Assembly: GCA_946965045.2 (NCBI GenBank)
Contig: OX337229.1
Location: forward strand, 806,001 to 870,000
Length of the DNA: 64,000 bases
Direction: 5' to 3'
Origin: Epithemia pelagica
Lineage: Eukaryota; Bacillariophyta; Bacillariophyceae; Surirellales; Surirellaceae
In this document: positions 10,143-19,346 of the stretch, one piece after another
Layout of the letters: every line of letters starts with the position of its first letter
Numbering within the stretch: the first letter of the stretch is position 1
Translations under genes and position numbers: made by a program
The notes under the pieces: generated by a model
The model's database searches: none
What the model was told of the DNA's origin: nothing
The model's input: the letters and a program-made list of their open reading frames with translations, nothing else

Positions 10143-10466
10143 TACTTGGGAGTCCCTCTGCGAGAGAAGAGTTACATGTTTGGAGACAACCGCTCTGTCG
10201 TTATCAATAGCACCACACCACACTCAATCATCTCCAAGAGGCACCATCTCCTATCCTATCACCGAGTCCGTGAAGCTATCGCTGCAAAGTACGTCGCATT
10301 CTACTGGAAAGATGGAAAGACAAACCCAGCTGATATCCTCAGCAAACATTGGGAATTCGCCGCAGTTTGGCCCATGCTCAGATCTTTGTTATTCTGGAGA
10401 GGAAAAATCCAGGAAAGTGATGAGGGAATTGACAATCCTCATTTGACGAATTGTGGGGAGTGTTAG
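10143..10466 (+). pseudogene. C-terminal remainder of copia Pol beyond the in-frame TGA
   Basis: This continues the pol frame with no shift. It contains the end of the copia RNase H (FGDNRSVV, KRHHLLSYHRVREA, NPADILSK), all strongly typical. It terminates at TAG 10464-10466, just inside the 3' LTR. It would be translated only by readthrough of the TGA. Confidence 0.88.
10453..10460 (+). other. Polypurine tract of the copia element
   Basis: GTGGGGAG immediately before the 3' LTR, in the expected place for the plus-strand primer. It is short and includes one T. Confidence 0.6.
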
Positions 10467-11218
10467 GATTCTCACCGAAAACTAGGTGGTGAAACCTACA
10501 ACTCATCGAATGATGCTAGTATTTTATGGCATCCGATGACATTTTCCTAAAAGTGAGAAAAGAATGTCGGCATGCTCGCGAAACTATAAATTTGGCCACG
10601 GCATGCTCGCAGTGCACGCGTTATCGGCGACCGCTCGGATATTAACTATGGCCCAACACGTGCGCGCCCAAAACTATCAAGTGCGCGCCTCTACTATCCG
10701 AGTACGCGCATCCACGATTCGACCTAACGGTCTATGTAATCAAAGCACGAATCACGATCACGCGAGACCATATCTCTGTTCCCACAAATCCAAGAATGCA
10801 AACAGCAACGCGCCCAGGACAAGACTTATACCACGACAAAGCAAGAGCTGTTGCATCCCATACATGTTATCCATCACCCTATACATTCAATACACACCAA
10901 TGCCGGTCTACTCCAACCAGTGAGGACCTATCACACCAGATCCATGGCCGTATACAAGAGCCAGGACTTCGGCACCATCAACCACCTTAGTTAGTAATCG
11001 TCTCACAATCATTAATATCACCATTTTAACACTCATCTTAAGACTAACCTCTTATCAGTGGACCGACTGCCCCCACCCACGGCGGACTTTGACTTGCAAC
11101 TCTTCTCTGACCCGTGGAGGATTGTTGTATCGGTTGGTGATTCGATTGTCGGCTCAGCGAGCCTTTTACCTATCCTACCTATCTGTCTAACCCCTGTTGA
11201 ATCGAGAGAAGTTTATCA
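10461..11218 (+). repeat. 3' LTR of the copia element
   Basis: 758 bp, same length and by eye the same sequence as the 5' LTR at 2920-3677. It is followed by the right GGAGG duplication at 11219-11223. Confidence 0.94.
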
Positions 11219-11223
11219 GGAGG
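11219..11223. repeat. Target-site duplication GGAGG of the copia element (right copy)
   Basis: Directly follows the terminal CA of the 3' LTR and matches 2915-2919. Confidence 0.92.
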
Positions 11224-12832
11224 CCAGGACACGGACATCAGCGAGTTGGTCGAGGACTGGCTGAGTGAGGAGGACGATGTGAGAGTGGTGGGCATCGGCG
11301 AGGGCGACCTGTAGTTGAGAGAAGAGGCCACGACCGCCAGGAATGCCCAAGATCATGCTGCGGAGTTGGCCAAGTAGTTGTTGCCAGTCACGGATGGGAA
11401 CAGAGGTAGACGCCAGCATGGAGTCGATGGTGGCGAGGAGTTTCGTGCGGCGATGGGTGGGCAAGGTCAAGGTCTGTTGGACGGTGTCGATGATCCAGCC
11501 GAGGACGGTTTTGCGGGTGGACCAACAGGCGTCGCCTTTGAGCAATTTTTTGGTAGAGATTGGTTCGCGACGGTCGCGGTCATCGGGGTGGTTGTCATTT
11601 GGACGGAACACGAGGTCGTTGCAATGTAACAGGGTGCGACGAAGGCGGTTCAGGCGGGGGCGGGAGCCTTGGGCGGCGAGGATTTCGTCATCCAAGTACA
11701 CATCCGTATAGGCAAGCGGTCCGGGGTTGTATTTGACGAAGATGGAAGTTGGTTGGTGACGGGGGACGACGTCGAGCAGTTGTTGGTTGGTGAGCCGGGG
11801 GACGGAGCGCCGTGCCTGTGGTGGTGTGGGCAAGGAGATGACGGGATGAGGGGAATCGTCGGAGGATGGGGCCGTGCTGGCGAGACCTTCGAGTGGATGT
11901 GGGGGAGGGTCCCACGCAACAGTGGTCATGAGTTGGTTTGCGAGGTCGGCGACCGTTTCGGTGAATGAAGTGAACTGGGCCGGGCTTTCGGTCCACCCCA
12001 TGGGGAGGGTGAGGGGGAAGGCGATGAGATCGTCGGAACCAGCCGAGGGAGGGGGAAGAATGACGCCAAGACGGGGCACGTGATCCGCGGAAAGTGGTAC
12101 CCGATAGAAGCCGTCCGAGAGATCGATCTTCAATAGGAAGATCGGGCCGTAGCGGGGTTTCGCAGAATAAATTTGTTGTAGGATTCGTTTAAGGGTGCCG
12201 CCAAACTGCATGGCTTCGCTGTGAGAGCGGCGATCGGTGGTGGCGTTGACTCCACTGTACGTGTAGTCAACGATGATGCGGGGGCGACGTTCGCGTTGGG
12301 GTACGCAACCGATCGGAGAGATGCGTAGGTTTGGCAGGTGTTGCACAGAGGAGAAAGGCAAAACCACCCAGTAGCCACGGCGGACCATGTCGGCCATGTC
12401 GTCGTATAGGAAGTCCTTGAATTCGAAGGCACTCTTGTGACAGCCGCGTTGTTTGGCCATGTGACGGAGGTTGGTGGGCCATTCAGTGTCGGTAGAGAGG
12501 ACAGGGACGCCGGCGCGTCGAAATTCGTCCAATAGTGGAGCAGCTCGATGCGGCACTTTGGAGATAAGGGGGGCGATGCACGATCGGCCACGGACGTGAT
12601 GTACGAAATCTACCCAGGGAAGGGACGAGAGTAAGGCAGAATGTTTTGCTACTAACTTACCGAGGTCGCTGTCATAGGTGTCCGTGGCGGGGTTCGTGGA
12701 AAGGTCGTTGTGTGGGATCGAAGGGGGATGGGGAGATAACGAATGGGCGACGGGGGACGGGTAAGTTGTAGGTGGCCTAGAGATGGAGAGGCGTGCACGC
12801 TTGTGAGCACGGTCGGCATCTTGGCCACACCC
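11219..12832 (-). CDS. Reverse transcriptase part of the retroelement RT-RNase H, truncated by the copia insertion
   Basis: Open from directly after the gag TAG (12835-12833) to the copia target site, about 538 codons. Canonical DIRS-type RT landmarks are present: motif A LLKIDLSDGFYRV, motif B LPMGWTESPAQF and motif C VYLDDE, followed by a thumb-like segment ending near VLAS. The leading 90 or so codons are Ser/Pro-rich and include LPWVDFVHHVRGR before the fold begins. There is no ATG near the 5' end of the frame. It lies in the same frame as gag, so it would be made by stop-codon readthrough or internal initiation. The frame runs on for one stop into the LTR, giving an artificial C-terminus. 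Its RNase H lies at 2003-2919. Confidence 0.88.
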
Positions 12833-14707
12833 CTATTCGTGGAGTTGCTCCGCGACCAGCGTCGCGACGGCGGCCGTCTCAGGTTCGGAAAGAGGGCGGT
12901 GCGTCTTGAGGCGGTTACAGCTGGTGTAACAGTGGCCGCGGAGGTGGTAGCTGAGGCAGACGGGCAATGGTTGGCCTTTGTCATCGGTGTCAGTGGAGGC
13001 GGGGGCTTTGCTGCTGATGTCGCGGATGCGTTTTGACGAGGACTCAAGGCGCTGCTTCCACTCGGCGGTGACGTGGGGATTCGTGACAAGGGAGCCGCCG
13101 CGGCCGTTGTTGGTGGCAGACTTTTGTTTGGTGTTGGAGTCGGAGGACTGCTGGGGAGGGGAGCCGTTGTGGTCGGAGCGAGTCGGTGGTGCGGGCTTGG
13201 GGCCGGAGAGAGGGGTATCGGCTGGTAGCAGACGGTACGAATCGGGGAGTTCCGGAAGCATGTGGAATTGCTGCAAGGAAATCAAACTGAGAAGCTCGGA
13301 GAAAGGAGGCAGCGGTGTACTCAGAGAGCCGTTGTTGCGCATCAGTTGGTGGGCGTAGGTAACCATGTGGGTTTGCACCCAGCGGAGAATGCGCGGGATG
13401 ACAGACTTGGCCAAGGCGGAGTTGTAGCGGGACGACATGTGGATAGTCGTGGCGATGGAAGGCCATTGCTTGAGGCAGAAATGGCGAAAGGCCGTGGCGA
13501 AGGCATGGTGTGGTCCTTGCAGGACGTCTAGTTGGACGCTGGTGGAACACAGCATCATGCCCGCGGTGAATGGGTCTTGCGGGATGCGGATCTCCTTGGT
13601 GGAGAAGGTCGCTTGCTCACCCAAGGTAGGAGCGGAGATTCCCTGGAGCATAGTCTCGTAGTTTGTTGCCCGTAGATCAATGGTCTTACTTAGCTCGTTG
13701 CCGAGGAAAAGTCCGAGAGCAAAGGGTTGTAGGCCAAGGGAGAGGTCGCTGACCAAGTGTGGTTCGACGCCGAATCGAGCGGCAAGCACCATTTCTTTTG
13801 TTTCTTTTGCAACGATTGGCGTGTGCGATGTGGCGGCATCCGGGTGGCGTGCCCGTTCTTGGATGGCATTGCGAAGTAAGGCGAGATGCTCGCCTTTATC
13901 CGCGTTCACAAGTTGGATGTAGATCGGCGGAAGATCGGATTCATCTGCGATTGAACAAAAGGCCATCCAGTCACGTGCGATGGTTTTGTATTTGGTGGCT
14001 GATGGCAGTTTGTCGGTCTTATCAGCGGCGCGTCTCGCCTCGTCCTGGGCCCGTTCGGCGGCCCGGTCGGCTTTGAGAGCGGTCAGGAAGTCGATCAATT
14101 GTTGTTGGCCAGCAGCGGTAGACGGGCTGTTGTTGGTGGACGCGGCTAAGGGACCCAGGGCCGGTAGATCGCAGACAATGATATTCCAGCGATGGCGGTC
14201 GATTTGGCTGTCATCCGTGACAGGGGGAAAGGCATCGTGGAGATCGCCCAGGGCCGTGGCCGGTTCGGTGGGAGAGCGGCGTGAGGTGGAGGCGACTCGG
14301 AGCCAGTCCAGGAGGGGGCGACAGGCGGCCGTGCGGGCGTCGGCGGTAATGGCAGTGCTCAACAAGGTCCATGCTTCACGTGGGGTCAGGACCTTCCCAA
14401 AAACCAATGGTACGTAGGGCGGTGGAACAGGAATGACATGGCGAGTGGAGATCGACTCGCTAGCCCGGTCGGAGGAGGCGACACGATCCAGTAGTTCTTT
14501 GGCGTAGTCGGCCTTCCAAAGGTCGTCCATAGTCTCCAAGGTCGGTACCCGTTGCGAATCTGTTGAGGTGAAAATGTCATGCTGAAGCGTGACCGTTTTG
14601 ATGAAGTTGCTGCCGCGTCGGATGTCACCCATGAATGCGATCACTTGTCCATCCCAGTCCGAAGCTGGTGATGCCAAATCTGCTTCATACTTCGAGGGGC
14701 GGTGCAC
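12833..14707 (-). CDS. Gag of the tyrosine-recombinase retroelement (main frame)
   Basis: 624 residues in the longest frame, though the first codon here is GTG. It ends with a Cys/His cluster, CLSYHLRGHCYTSCNRLKTH, spaced C-x8-C-x3-C-x5-H. This zinc-finger-like tail is often seen at the end of DIRS-order Gag proteins and probably binds RNA. A long helical region (residues about 180-480) precedes it. Upstream, the frame stays open for another 25 or more codons without ATG. A better N-terminus, with an ATG at 14940, lies in another frame, which implies a frameshift near 14720-14760. The stop is TAG in the context GAA TAG GGG, and RT continues in the same frame. Confidence 0.82.
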   Translation of the reverse strand: MHRPSKYEADLASPASDWDGQVIAFMGDIRRGSNFIKTVTLQHDIFTSTDSQRVPTLETMDDLWKADYAKELLDRVASSDRASESISTRHVIPVPPPYVPLVFGKVLTPREAWTLLSTAITADARTAACRPLLDWLRVASTSRRSPTEPATALGDLHDAFPPVTDDSQIDRHRWNIIVCDLPALGPLAASTNNSPSTAAGQQQLIDFLTALKADRAAERAQDEARRAADKTDKLPSATKYKTIARDWMAFCSIADESDLPPIYIQLVNADKGEHLALLRNAIQERARHPDAATSHTPIVAKETKEMVLAARFGVEPHLVSDLSLGLQPFALGLFLGNELSKTIDLRATNYETMLQGISAPTLGEQATFSTKEIRIPQDPFTAGMMLCSTSVQLDVLQGPHHAFATAFRHFCLKQWPSIATTIHMSSRYNSALAKSVIPRILRWVQTHMVTYAHQLMRNNGSLSTPLPPFSELLSLISLQQFHMLPELPDSYRLLPADTPLSGPKPAPPTRSDHNGSPPQQSSDSNTKQKSATNNGRGGSLVTNPHVTAEWKQRLESSSKRIRDISSKAPASTDTDDKGQPLPVCLSYHLRGHCYTSCNRLKTHRPLSEPETAAVATLVAEQLHE

Positions 14708-14940
14708 GGAGACGATGCGCTGGTCACCGTTGATGAAACTTGGGCAAGGAAGACTTTCGGAATGTTTTGTGCGGAAGAGACGACCGTTTTGAAGAGTTCC
14801 TCGGAAGAAAGGCCAGTGGTAGCGTGGTAGTTCGCGTAGAGGGCGGTGTAGCGCCCGTTGAAGGCATCCCGTTGACCGTCATAGCGCGTAGCATAGTTGA
14901 GAGGGGCCGCCGGAGGCGTTGGAGCCGGTGGTGGCGCCAT
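14708..14940 (-). pseudogene. N-terminal Gag segment in a shifted frame
   Basis: An ATG at 14940 lies 7 bp inside the 5' terminal repeat A1. It opens a frame starting MAPPPAPTPPAAPLNY and running about 68 codons to KVFLAQV before Gag-like sequence continues in another frame (SFINGDQRIVSVHRPSK). Both frames stay open over the overlap, so one inserted or deleted base would explain the pattern. A sequencing error is possible. The open frame itself continues to 14641. Confidence 0.65.
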
Positions 14941-14946
14941 GGTGAT

Positions 14947-15086
14947 CTTAATCTATTCTATCGAACGGTCTCTCGCGACGGCAAGAAAGAATGAGACCAG
15001 GCACAAGGAAGAAAAGGAAGAGTGTGTGACACGGCGTGCGCGCGAGCCCGTGCACAGTCCGTCTGTCGTCCACACACAACATCAAT
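14947..15086 (-). repeat. Split direct repeat A1, 5' terminus of the tyrosine-recombinase retroelement
   Basis: 140 bp, identical by eye to A2 at 807-946. It is the outermost right end of the element, and unrelated host sequence begins at 15087. Confidence 0.9.
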
Positions 15087-15439
15087 CTGCCAACTCTTGA
15101 TACTCCTACTCTTATTTCGATTTTCGATGGGGTATTCCAATTCCATCTTCTTATTCCCAGCTAATAGATACCCATGAGAGGTGAGAGGACAAGTAGTCTG
15201 ACTCTTATTTCGTCGAGGTCTCGTCATCGTTCCGGAATCGATGAAAGAACTCATGGGATATGTTCGTCATGATTTTGAGTCCAATGTCCAACGAGGATGA
15301 GACAATCCTCTCGGTTTTGGTCGTGAGGTTAGAAAGGCAACGGAATGGTACCCATGATGGGAGGATGATCGATGTGAATGCATGTGAATCCATTTTGTAG
15401 AAGTATAACAACCACTTTAGATCATTGGTTCTGGTAGCA
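15087..15439. other. Gene-free gap between retroelement and ABA4-like gene
   Basis: No coding region recognised. It contains the 3' flank of the minus-strand ABA4-like gene. Confidence 0.6.
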
Positions 15440-16000
15440 CTATAAGGATTTCATTTTCCCTTTGTCGGAAGGATCCTTGGGCAAGAAGATGGATCTCAGT
15501 ATCATGTAGAGTACAAATCCAACGGGGCCAAGCAAGACGCAAAAGATTAACGAAGGTACCACAACGCAAATGTGAAGCATGGTAGATGCGTTGCGTTCCA
15601 GAGAATCCAGCAAAATCATTCGGCCAACCAAGGCATCAAACACCAGAAAATGGACCCATCCGATAAAAACAATGTTGTGGTTCGTAAATCCGGTGACAAT
15701 CCCTTCCAAGGATGCAGCGTCAAGGACTGGAGCGTCAGGGTCTTGGGGAAACAGAATCAGGGAGAAGATGCCCAGAGCATACACGACCGACAGTAGGATG
15801 GGCGCAACCAACGTAAGTGTGGGCGTCCAACTCCATCTTGGGAGAAAGATCATGAGCAACCATGTCGGGAGGACAATGCTCAAGAAATCCCAGCACTCAG
15901 CAGCGGTAAGACCTCCAAGTAAGATCAGTTTTTCCAACTTCAATTCCATCGTGGGAGATTCAGAATCAGACTTGGGTGATGGGAAAGATACTAAGGTCAT
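15440..16000 (-). CDS. ABA4-like membrane protein (DUF4281 family)
   Basis: 186 residues with four hydrophobic segments. The central block, SLEGIVTGFTNHNIVFIGWVHFLVFDALVGR followed by a Cys/Pro-containing helix with GPVGF, matches the pattern I know for ABA4-like proteins, in which a WVH-L--D motif is diagnostic. Plant ABA4 is required for neoxanthin formation in the plastid envelope, but many algal members have no assigned reaction, so only a carotenoid-linked or membrane role can be suggested. The ATG at 16000 is the first in frame. No clear plastid signal is visible at the N-terminus, although a Met at residue 18 could be the start. The upstream region is one copy of a roughly 400-bp direct repeat. 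Confidence 0.72.
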   Translation of the reverse strand: MTLVSFPSPKSDSESPTMELKLEKLILLGGLTAAECWDFLSIVLPTWLLMIFLPRWSWTPTLTLVAPILLSVVYALGIFSLILFPQDPDAPVLDAASLEGIVTGFTNHNIVFIGWVHFLVFDALVGRMILLDSLERNASTMLHICVVVPSLIFCVLLGPVGFVLYMILRSIFLPKDPSDKGKMKSL

Positions 16001-16003
16001 GAA

Positions 16004-16387
16004 ATGCGATCGGATTTATACGTGACCCATCCACCGATTCGTGACTGACTGGTATACGATTGTTCTGTGGGGTGTAAAAAGAGATTTGGCACCCTATCAC
16101 AACATACCTCAAGAAGCGAAACAGATGCGACTTTATGGATGACATCGTGCTTCATTGTATCCTTTCGGTGTCCCCACGTCAGAAAAGGACAGTGGACAAA
16201 ACGTGAATTCTCGAAACTATACGGATAATCATGGCAACCTCTCAGACTCGTTGAATCGGTCCTCATAGCGAACCTGATTTCAACGACATGACAAGGTGGA
16301 TTCATGATTCATTTCTTGATATTTAGGAGTCCTCGCTGTTCGTTTAGAGTGCCATGGTCCAGCGTGGACGGACTTTATCATCTACTC
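16004..16387. repeat. Dispersed direct repeat, copy 1
   Basis: About 384 bp starting ATGCGATCGGATTTAT, strongly similar to 18184-18607 with small indels. The core of identity includes the stretch from GTCCCCACGTCAGAAAAGG to TCAGACTCGTTGAATCGG and a GTTTAGAGTGCCATGGTCCA end. It lies upstream of the ABA4-like gene. Confidence 0.85.
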
Positions 16388-16573
16388 CCTCCGTTCCAAA
16401 ATTATTGCAACAATTTATTGTGAGATGGAGGTGCACACGCATGACTCCATCCGATCTAGCGCCACACGACTCATCATCTCGCTGTCTTGTGATCCCTTCG
16501 CTATTGTCATGCCATTGTTCTTTTTCGCAGAAGCAGTTTGATTTGTTCGGATAGCGTGCTACTTGGAAGCAAG

Positions 16574-17737
16574 ATGATTTCAGACGGAGAGCAGAAGAAG
16601 CCGGCCAATAAGAGGGCCAAGACGGACGGCTCTATTGCAGACGGAGAGCAGAAGATGCCGGCTAGCAAGAAGGCCAAGACGGGCGACTCTATTGCAGACG
16701 GAGAGCAGAAGATGCCGGCCAGCAAGAAGGCCGAAACGGACGACTCTATTTCCGCTCCATCGCAAGGGGATCTGATCGATCTTCCCGCCTTGAAAGAGAA
16801 GTGGTCTCCCGGACGTGAGGAGCGTTTTCCGACGAAAAAAAGCGAGTTTCCTCCTGGCGAGGATCAACCAATTCTTCGCGGGGGAGACTTCGTATTGAAC
16901 GAAATGGGATGCGCAGCATCGATCAGTTTCTGCTTTGTGTATCAGGGTGAACGTTACGGTCTTACCGTTGGTCATCTTGCGAAGATGGGGGAATCGGTCT
17001 TTTGCTTCGCCGAGACGAATAAACATCCCAAACCCCTGCCGGAAGATTCTGACGAAGAGCCGGGGGAAATACACTTAATGTATGAACTCGGACCAGTTGT
17101 ATCCAAGTCGATTGCGACGGATTCGTTAGTCTTCAAGATTACCTCCGCGTTCGTGGCAACTGCTGAGTCCTATACGCTGTCTCTCAAGTCTGGTTTAGAC
17201 CGACCGCTGAATCTTCCGGACCCGGCACAGGATCCTCCACGCCCGTTAGCCGGGGACGACCTTGTTGGCTTTGGTGCTCAGCGTCGTGGGGCTCACGTGT
17301 TTGTTCGGTCTCCTTCAGAAACCACAAACAAACTATACTCCAAGATCGGGAATATTGGTTTCGTCCATTCAGATGGAGACGACAAGAAGGCTACCGACCC
17401 TGGTGATTGCGGGACTATTTTTGTCGGCCTAGATACTGTCCCGTTCTATTTCCATCATTGCGCGAATACCGAGCCTCCGTACATCTCGTATGGGTTTCCG
17501 CTCGCTCAGGTAATGGCGAGCCACACTCAACTGGGAGGGACTAGCGAATCTAACCAGCAGCAGGAACAACAACTGGCCATTGGGGATTGTGACTTGTCCG
17601 GACCGCAGCAAAGGGGATTGGCGAAGTTCAAGACAGAAATTGCCAAAACGCCAACGGGTTACGGACAATCGAACGCACTAGCGCCTCCAATGAACGTTCG
17701 AGTAGTTCCTGCGCCGCGCCGCCAGCGAACAGACTAA
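16574..17737 (+). CDS. Trypsin-fold (PA clan) protein with a cysteine at the nucleophile position
   Basis: 387 residues from the ATG at 16574. The open frame upstream begins with a non-ATG codon. The N-terminus is three 19-residue repeats (DGEQK-PA-K-AKT-DSIA) carrying basic KKAK clusters that resemble nuclear localisation signals. The remainder resembles a chymotrypsin-like fold: YGLTVGHLAK supplies His134 where proteases have TAAHC, ATDSLVFKI supplies Asp183, and DPGDCGTIF supplies Cys279 where serine proteases have GDSGG. This suggests an H-D-C triad, or a degenerate non-catalytic relative. No signal peptide or membrane segment is seen. The C-terminus is Gln-rich then basic. It sits between two copies of a direct repeat. 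Confidence 0.6.
   Translation: MISDGEQKKPANKRAKTDGSIADGEQKMPASKKAKTGDSIADGEQKMPASKKAETDDSISAPSQGDLIDLPALKEKWSPGREERFPTKKSEFPPGEDQPILRGGDFVLNEMGCAASISFCFVYQGERYGLTVGHLAKMGESVFCFAETNKHPKPLPEDSDEEPGEIHLMYELGPVVSKSIATDSLVFKITSAFVATAESYTLSLKSGLDRPLNLPDPAQDPPRPLAGDDLVGFGAQRRGAHVFVRSPSETTNKLYSKIGNIGFVHSDGDDKKATDPGDCGTIFVGLDTVPFYFHHCANTEPPYISYGFPLAQVMASHTQLGGTSESNQQQEQQLAIGDCDLSGPQQRGLAKFKTEIAKTPTGYGQSNALAPPMNVRVVPAPRRQRTD
16583..16753 (+). repeat. Triple 57-bp coding tandem repeat
   Basis: Three in-frame 57-bp units encode the 19-residue repeat at the N-terminus of the trypsin-fold protein. Units two and three are nearly identical; unit one is more diverged. Confidence 0.85.
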
Positions 17738-19346
17738 GCATTCCGGGTCGCGGACCCACAGACGAAAGTCTTCACTTCTCGGTTTGGGCGAGATAGGGAT
17801 CCTCAGCTACGAAACCGTGGCAATGGCTTTTCAGATAGACGGAAAATTGCGAAGAGAAGAGGCACTAAGCGCTACACCAACACTTTTCAGATTAAGAAGG
17901 TAGATGTTGATACTATTAAGCTCCACCGGAAAAGCTTTTCCAGCTTCTGCCAGGACCGCCGTATCAAAATTATGACCCGGAACTGTTGAGAAGATTGCAA
18001 CAATTGCAAGCAGCATCGCAACAGATCCGGGCTTTTTGACTGCGTTCCCATGAGTACTGACTGACTGTGAAGGGAAGAGCGCGCTTCGAAGTTGTATTTC
18101 AAGAGTCTGTTTCTGGCTGTGTGGTTGCAGTTGTCGTCTCGTCGCTACAACAGCAGTGATGGGAACTATGGTTATGAGTTATGATGCGATCGGATTTATG
18201 TGACCCACAAGAAGCATCCACCGATTCGTGACTGATACTCCTATACGATATTGTAGGCATGTTAGCTTTTGTTTGTTAGGGTGTAAAATGAGATGTGGCA
18301 CCCTAGAGAACAACCTATCTGAAGAAACGAAACAGACAACTTTATGGCTAACATCGTGCTTCATCGTATCCTTGCGGTGTCCCCACGTCAGAAAAGGACA
18401 GTTGACAAAACGTGAATTCTCGAAACTATACGGATAGTCATGGCAACCTCTCAGACTCGTTGAATCGGTCCTCATAACGAAACCTGGTTTCAACGACATG
18501 ACAAGGCGCATTCATAATTCATTTCTTGAGATTTAGGAGTCCTCGCTGTTCGTTTAGAGTGCCATGGTCCACAATATGGACGAATTTTATCATCGTACTC
18601 CTACTCATGAGAAGGAGTTGAGCTACTATAGGACGTCCATGTGATGTTTTCTGGATCCCGCTCTTAGGGAGTCCCGGTAACGTATTTGTTTTAATTACAC
18701 ATGGGAGGTAGAGAGGGCAATAGTAGAAGATGGTGGCAAATACCTTCCGGTCATTCCAAACTGATGGACACTCCCTGAACTGGGAGCGAGGATGAAAATT
18801 GAGTGTAGGATGAATAGTACAATCTTGTTTCTTCGTTCTTGGGATTATCCCCTTGCACACCGGCCGGACACGCCCAAGGCCTTAACTTACCCTATGATTA
18901 CCTAAATGTACGCGTTGAGAACGAAGCCCCCAAACCGCTCGACTCGCCATTGCCGCTCTTATTCTTCGTGGTGCCGTTGTGCCTCCGGTTTGCGTTTTGC
19001 GTGTGTTTAGTCAGCAGATCGACTGTTGCGTCCCCTCTCTTCTCTCTGTCGACCAAACAAGAGAAGTCGAAATTGTCCTTGTCCTTTGTTCGTTGCCTTT
19101 GAGTAGTCGTCGAGGAGAATTGGATCCGTGGAGGACCCAACAATTGCGGCGCTCAAAATTTGAACAGAAGTAGTGTTTTCGGGCAAAATTCTTTTGCTGG
19201 AAGGGGAACGAGACCGTTGGGCCTGGTTTCAAGTGGATTTCGACCTTCAACTAAAGTGAATCGCATACTGCAACTGCAGTCTAAAACAATCCAAAAAGAA
19301 AGCAAGTGAGCGTTGGTGCAATTGTCGTCGTTGATATTGATCGAAA
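17738..19346. other. Mostly gene-free stretch with the second direct-repeat copy
   Basis: It holds repeat copy 2 (18184-18607) and no confident gene. A 61-codon minus-strand frame at 17831-18016 starts with a hydrophobic signal-like segment (MLLAIVAIFSTVPG), but it is short and not recognised. The last few hundred bases form the upstream region of the gene at 19347. Confidence 0.5.
18184..18607. repeat. Dispersed direct repeat, copy 2
   Basis: About 424 bp, the counterpart of 16004-16387 in the same orientation about 2.2 kb away. It carries a few small insertions, for example around 18244-18275. Confidence 0.85.

Larger units (their letters stand above)
2920..11218 (+). mobile_element. Ty1/copia (CoDi-type) LTR retrotransposon inserted in the RT-RNase H gene
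   Basis: 8299 bp, bounded by two 758-bp LTRs (2920-3677 and 10461-11218) that start TG and end CA, with flanking GGAGG duplications. The order of domains is an extra open frame, gag, then pol with protease, integrase, reverse transcriptase and RNase H. Integrase preceding RT defines the copia superfamily. The LTRs look identical across their length, so insertion was recent. The element is probably no longer autonomous because pol has an in-frame TGA in RNase H at 10140. A polypurine tract sits at 10453-10460. No primer-binding site complementary to a tRNA 3' end is obvious after 3677. Confidence 0.95.
666..15086 (-). mobile_element. Tyrosine-recombinase (DIRS-order, Ngaro/PAT-like) retrotransposon, interrupted by a copia element
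   Basis: Read on the minus strand the order is repeat A1 (15086-14947), gag, RT-RNase H, tyrosine recombinase, repeat B1 (1069-947), repeat A2 (946-807), an 18-bp G-rich spacer, and repeat B2 (788-666). This A1-genes-B1A2-B2 layout of split direct repeats is the known signature of PAT and Ngaro elements, which integrate through a circular intermediate with a tyrosine recombinase and make no target duplication. None is seen here. I see no DNA-methyltransferase domain, which favours Ngaro-like over PAT or DIRS1. Both repeat pairs appear identical, so the copy is probably young. It is nevertheless damaged: an apparent frameshift near the gag start, and a copia insertion of 8299 bp plus target duplication. 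Without the copia the element would be about 6.1 kb. Confidence 0.9.
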
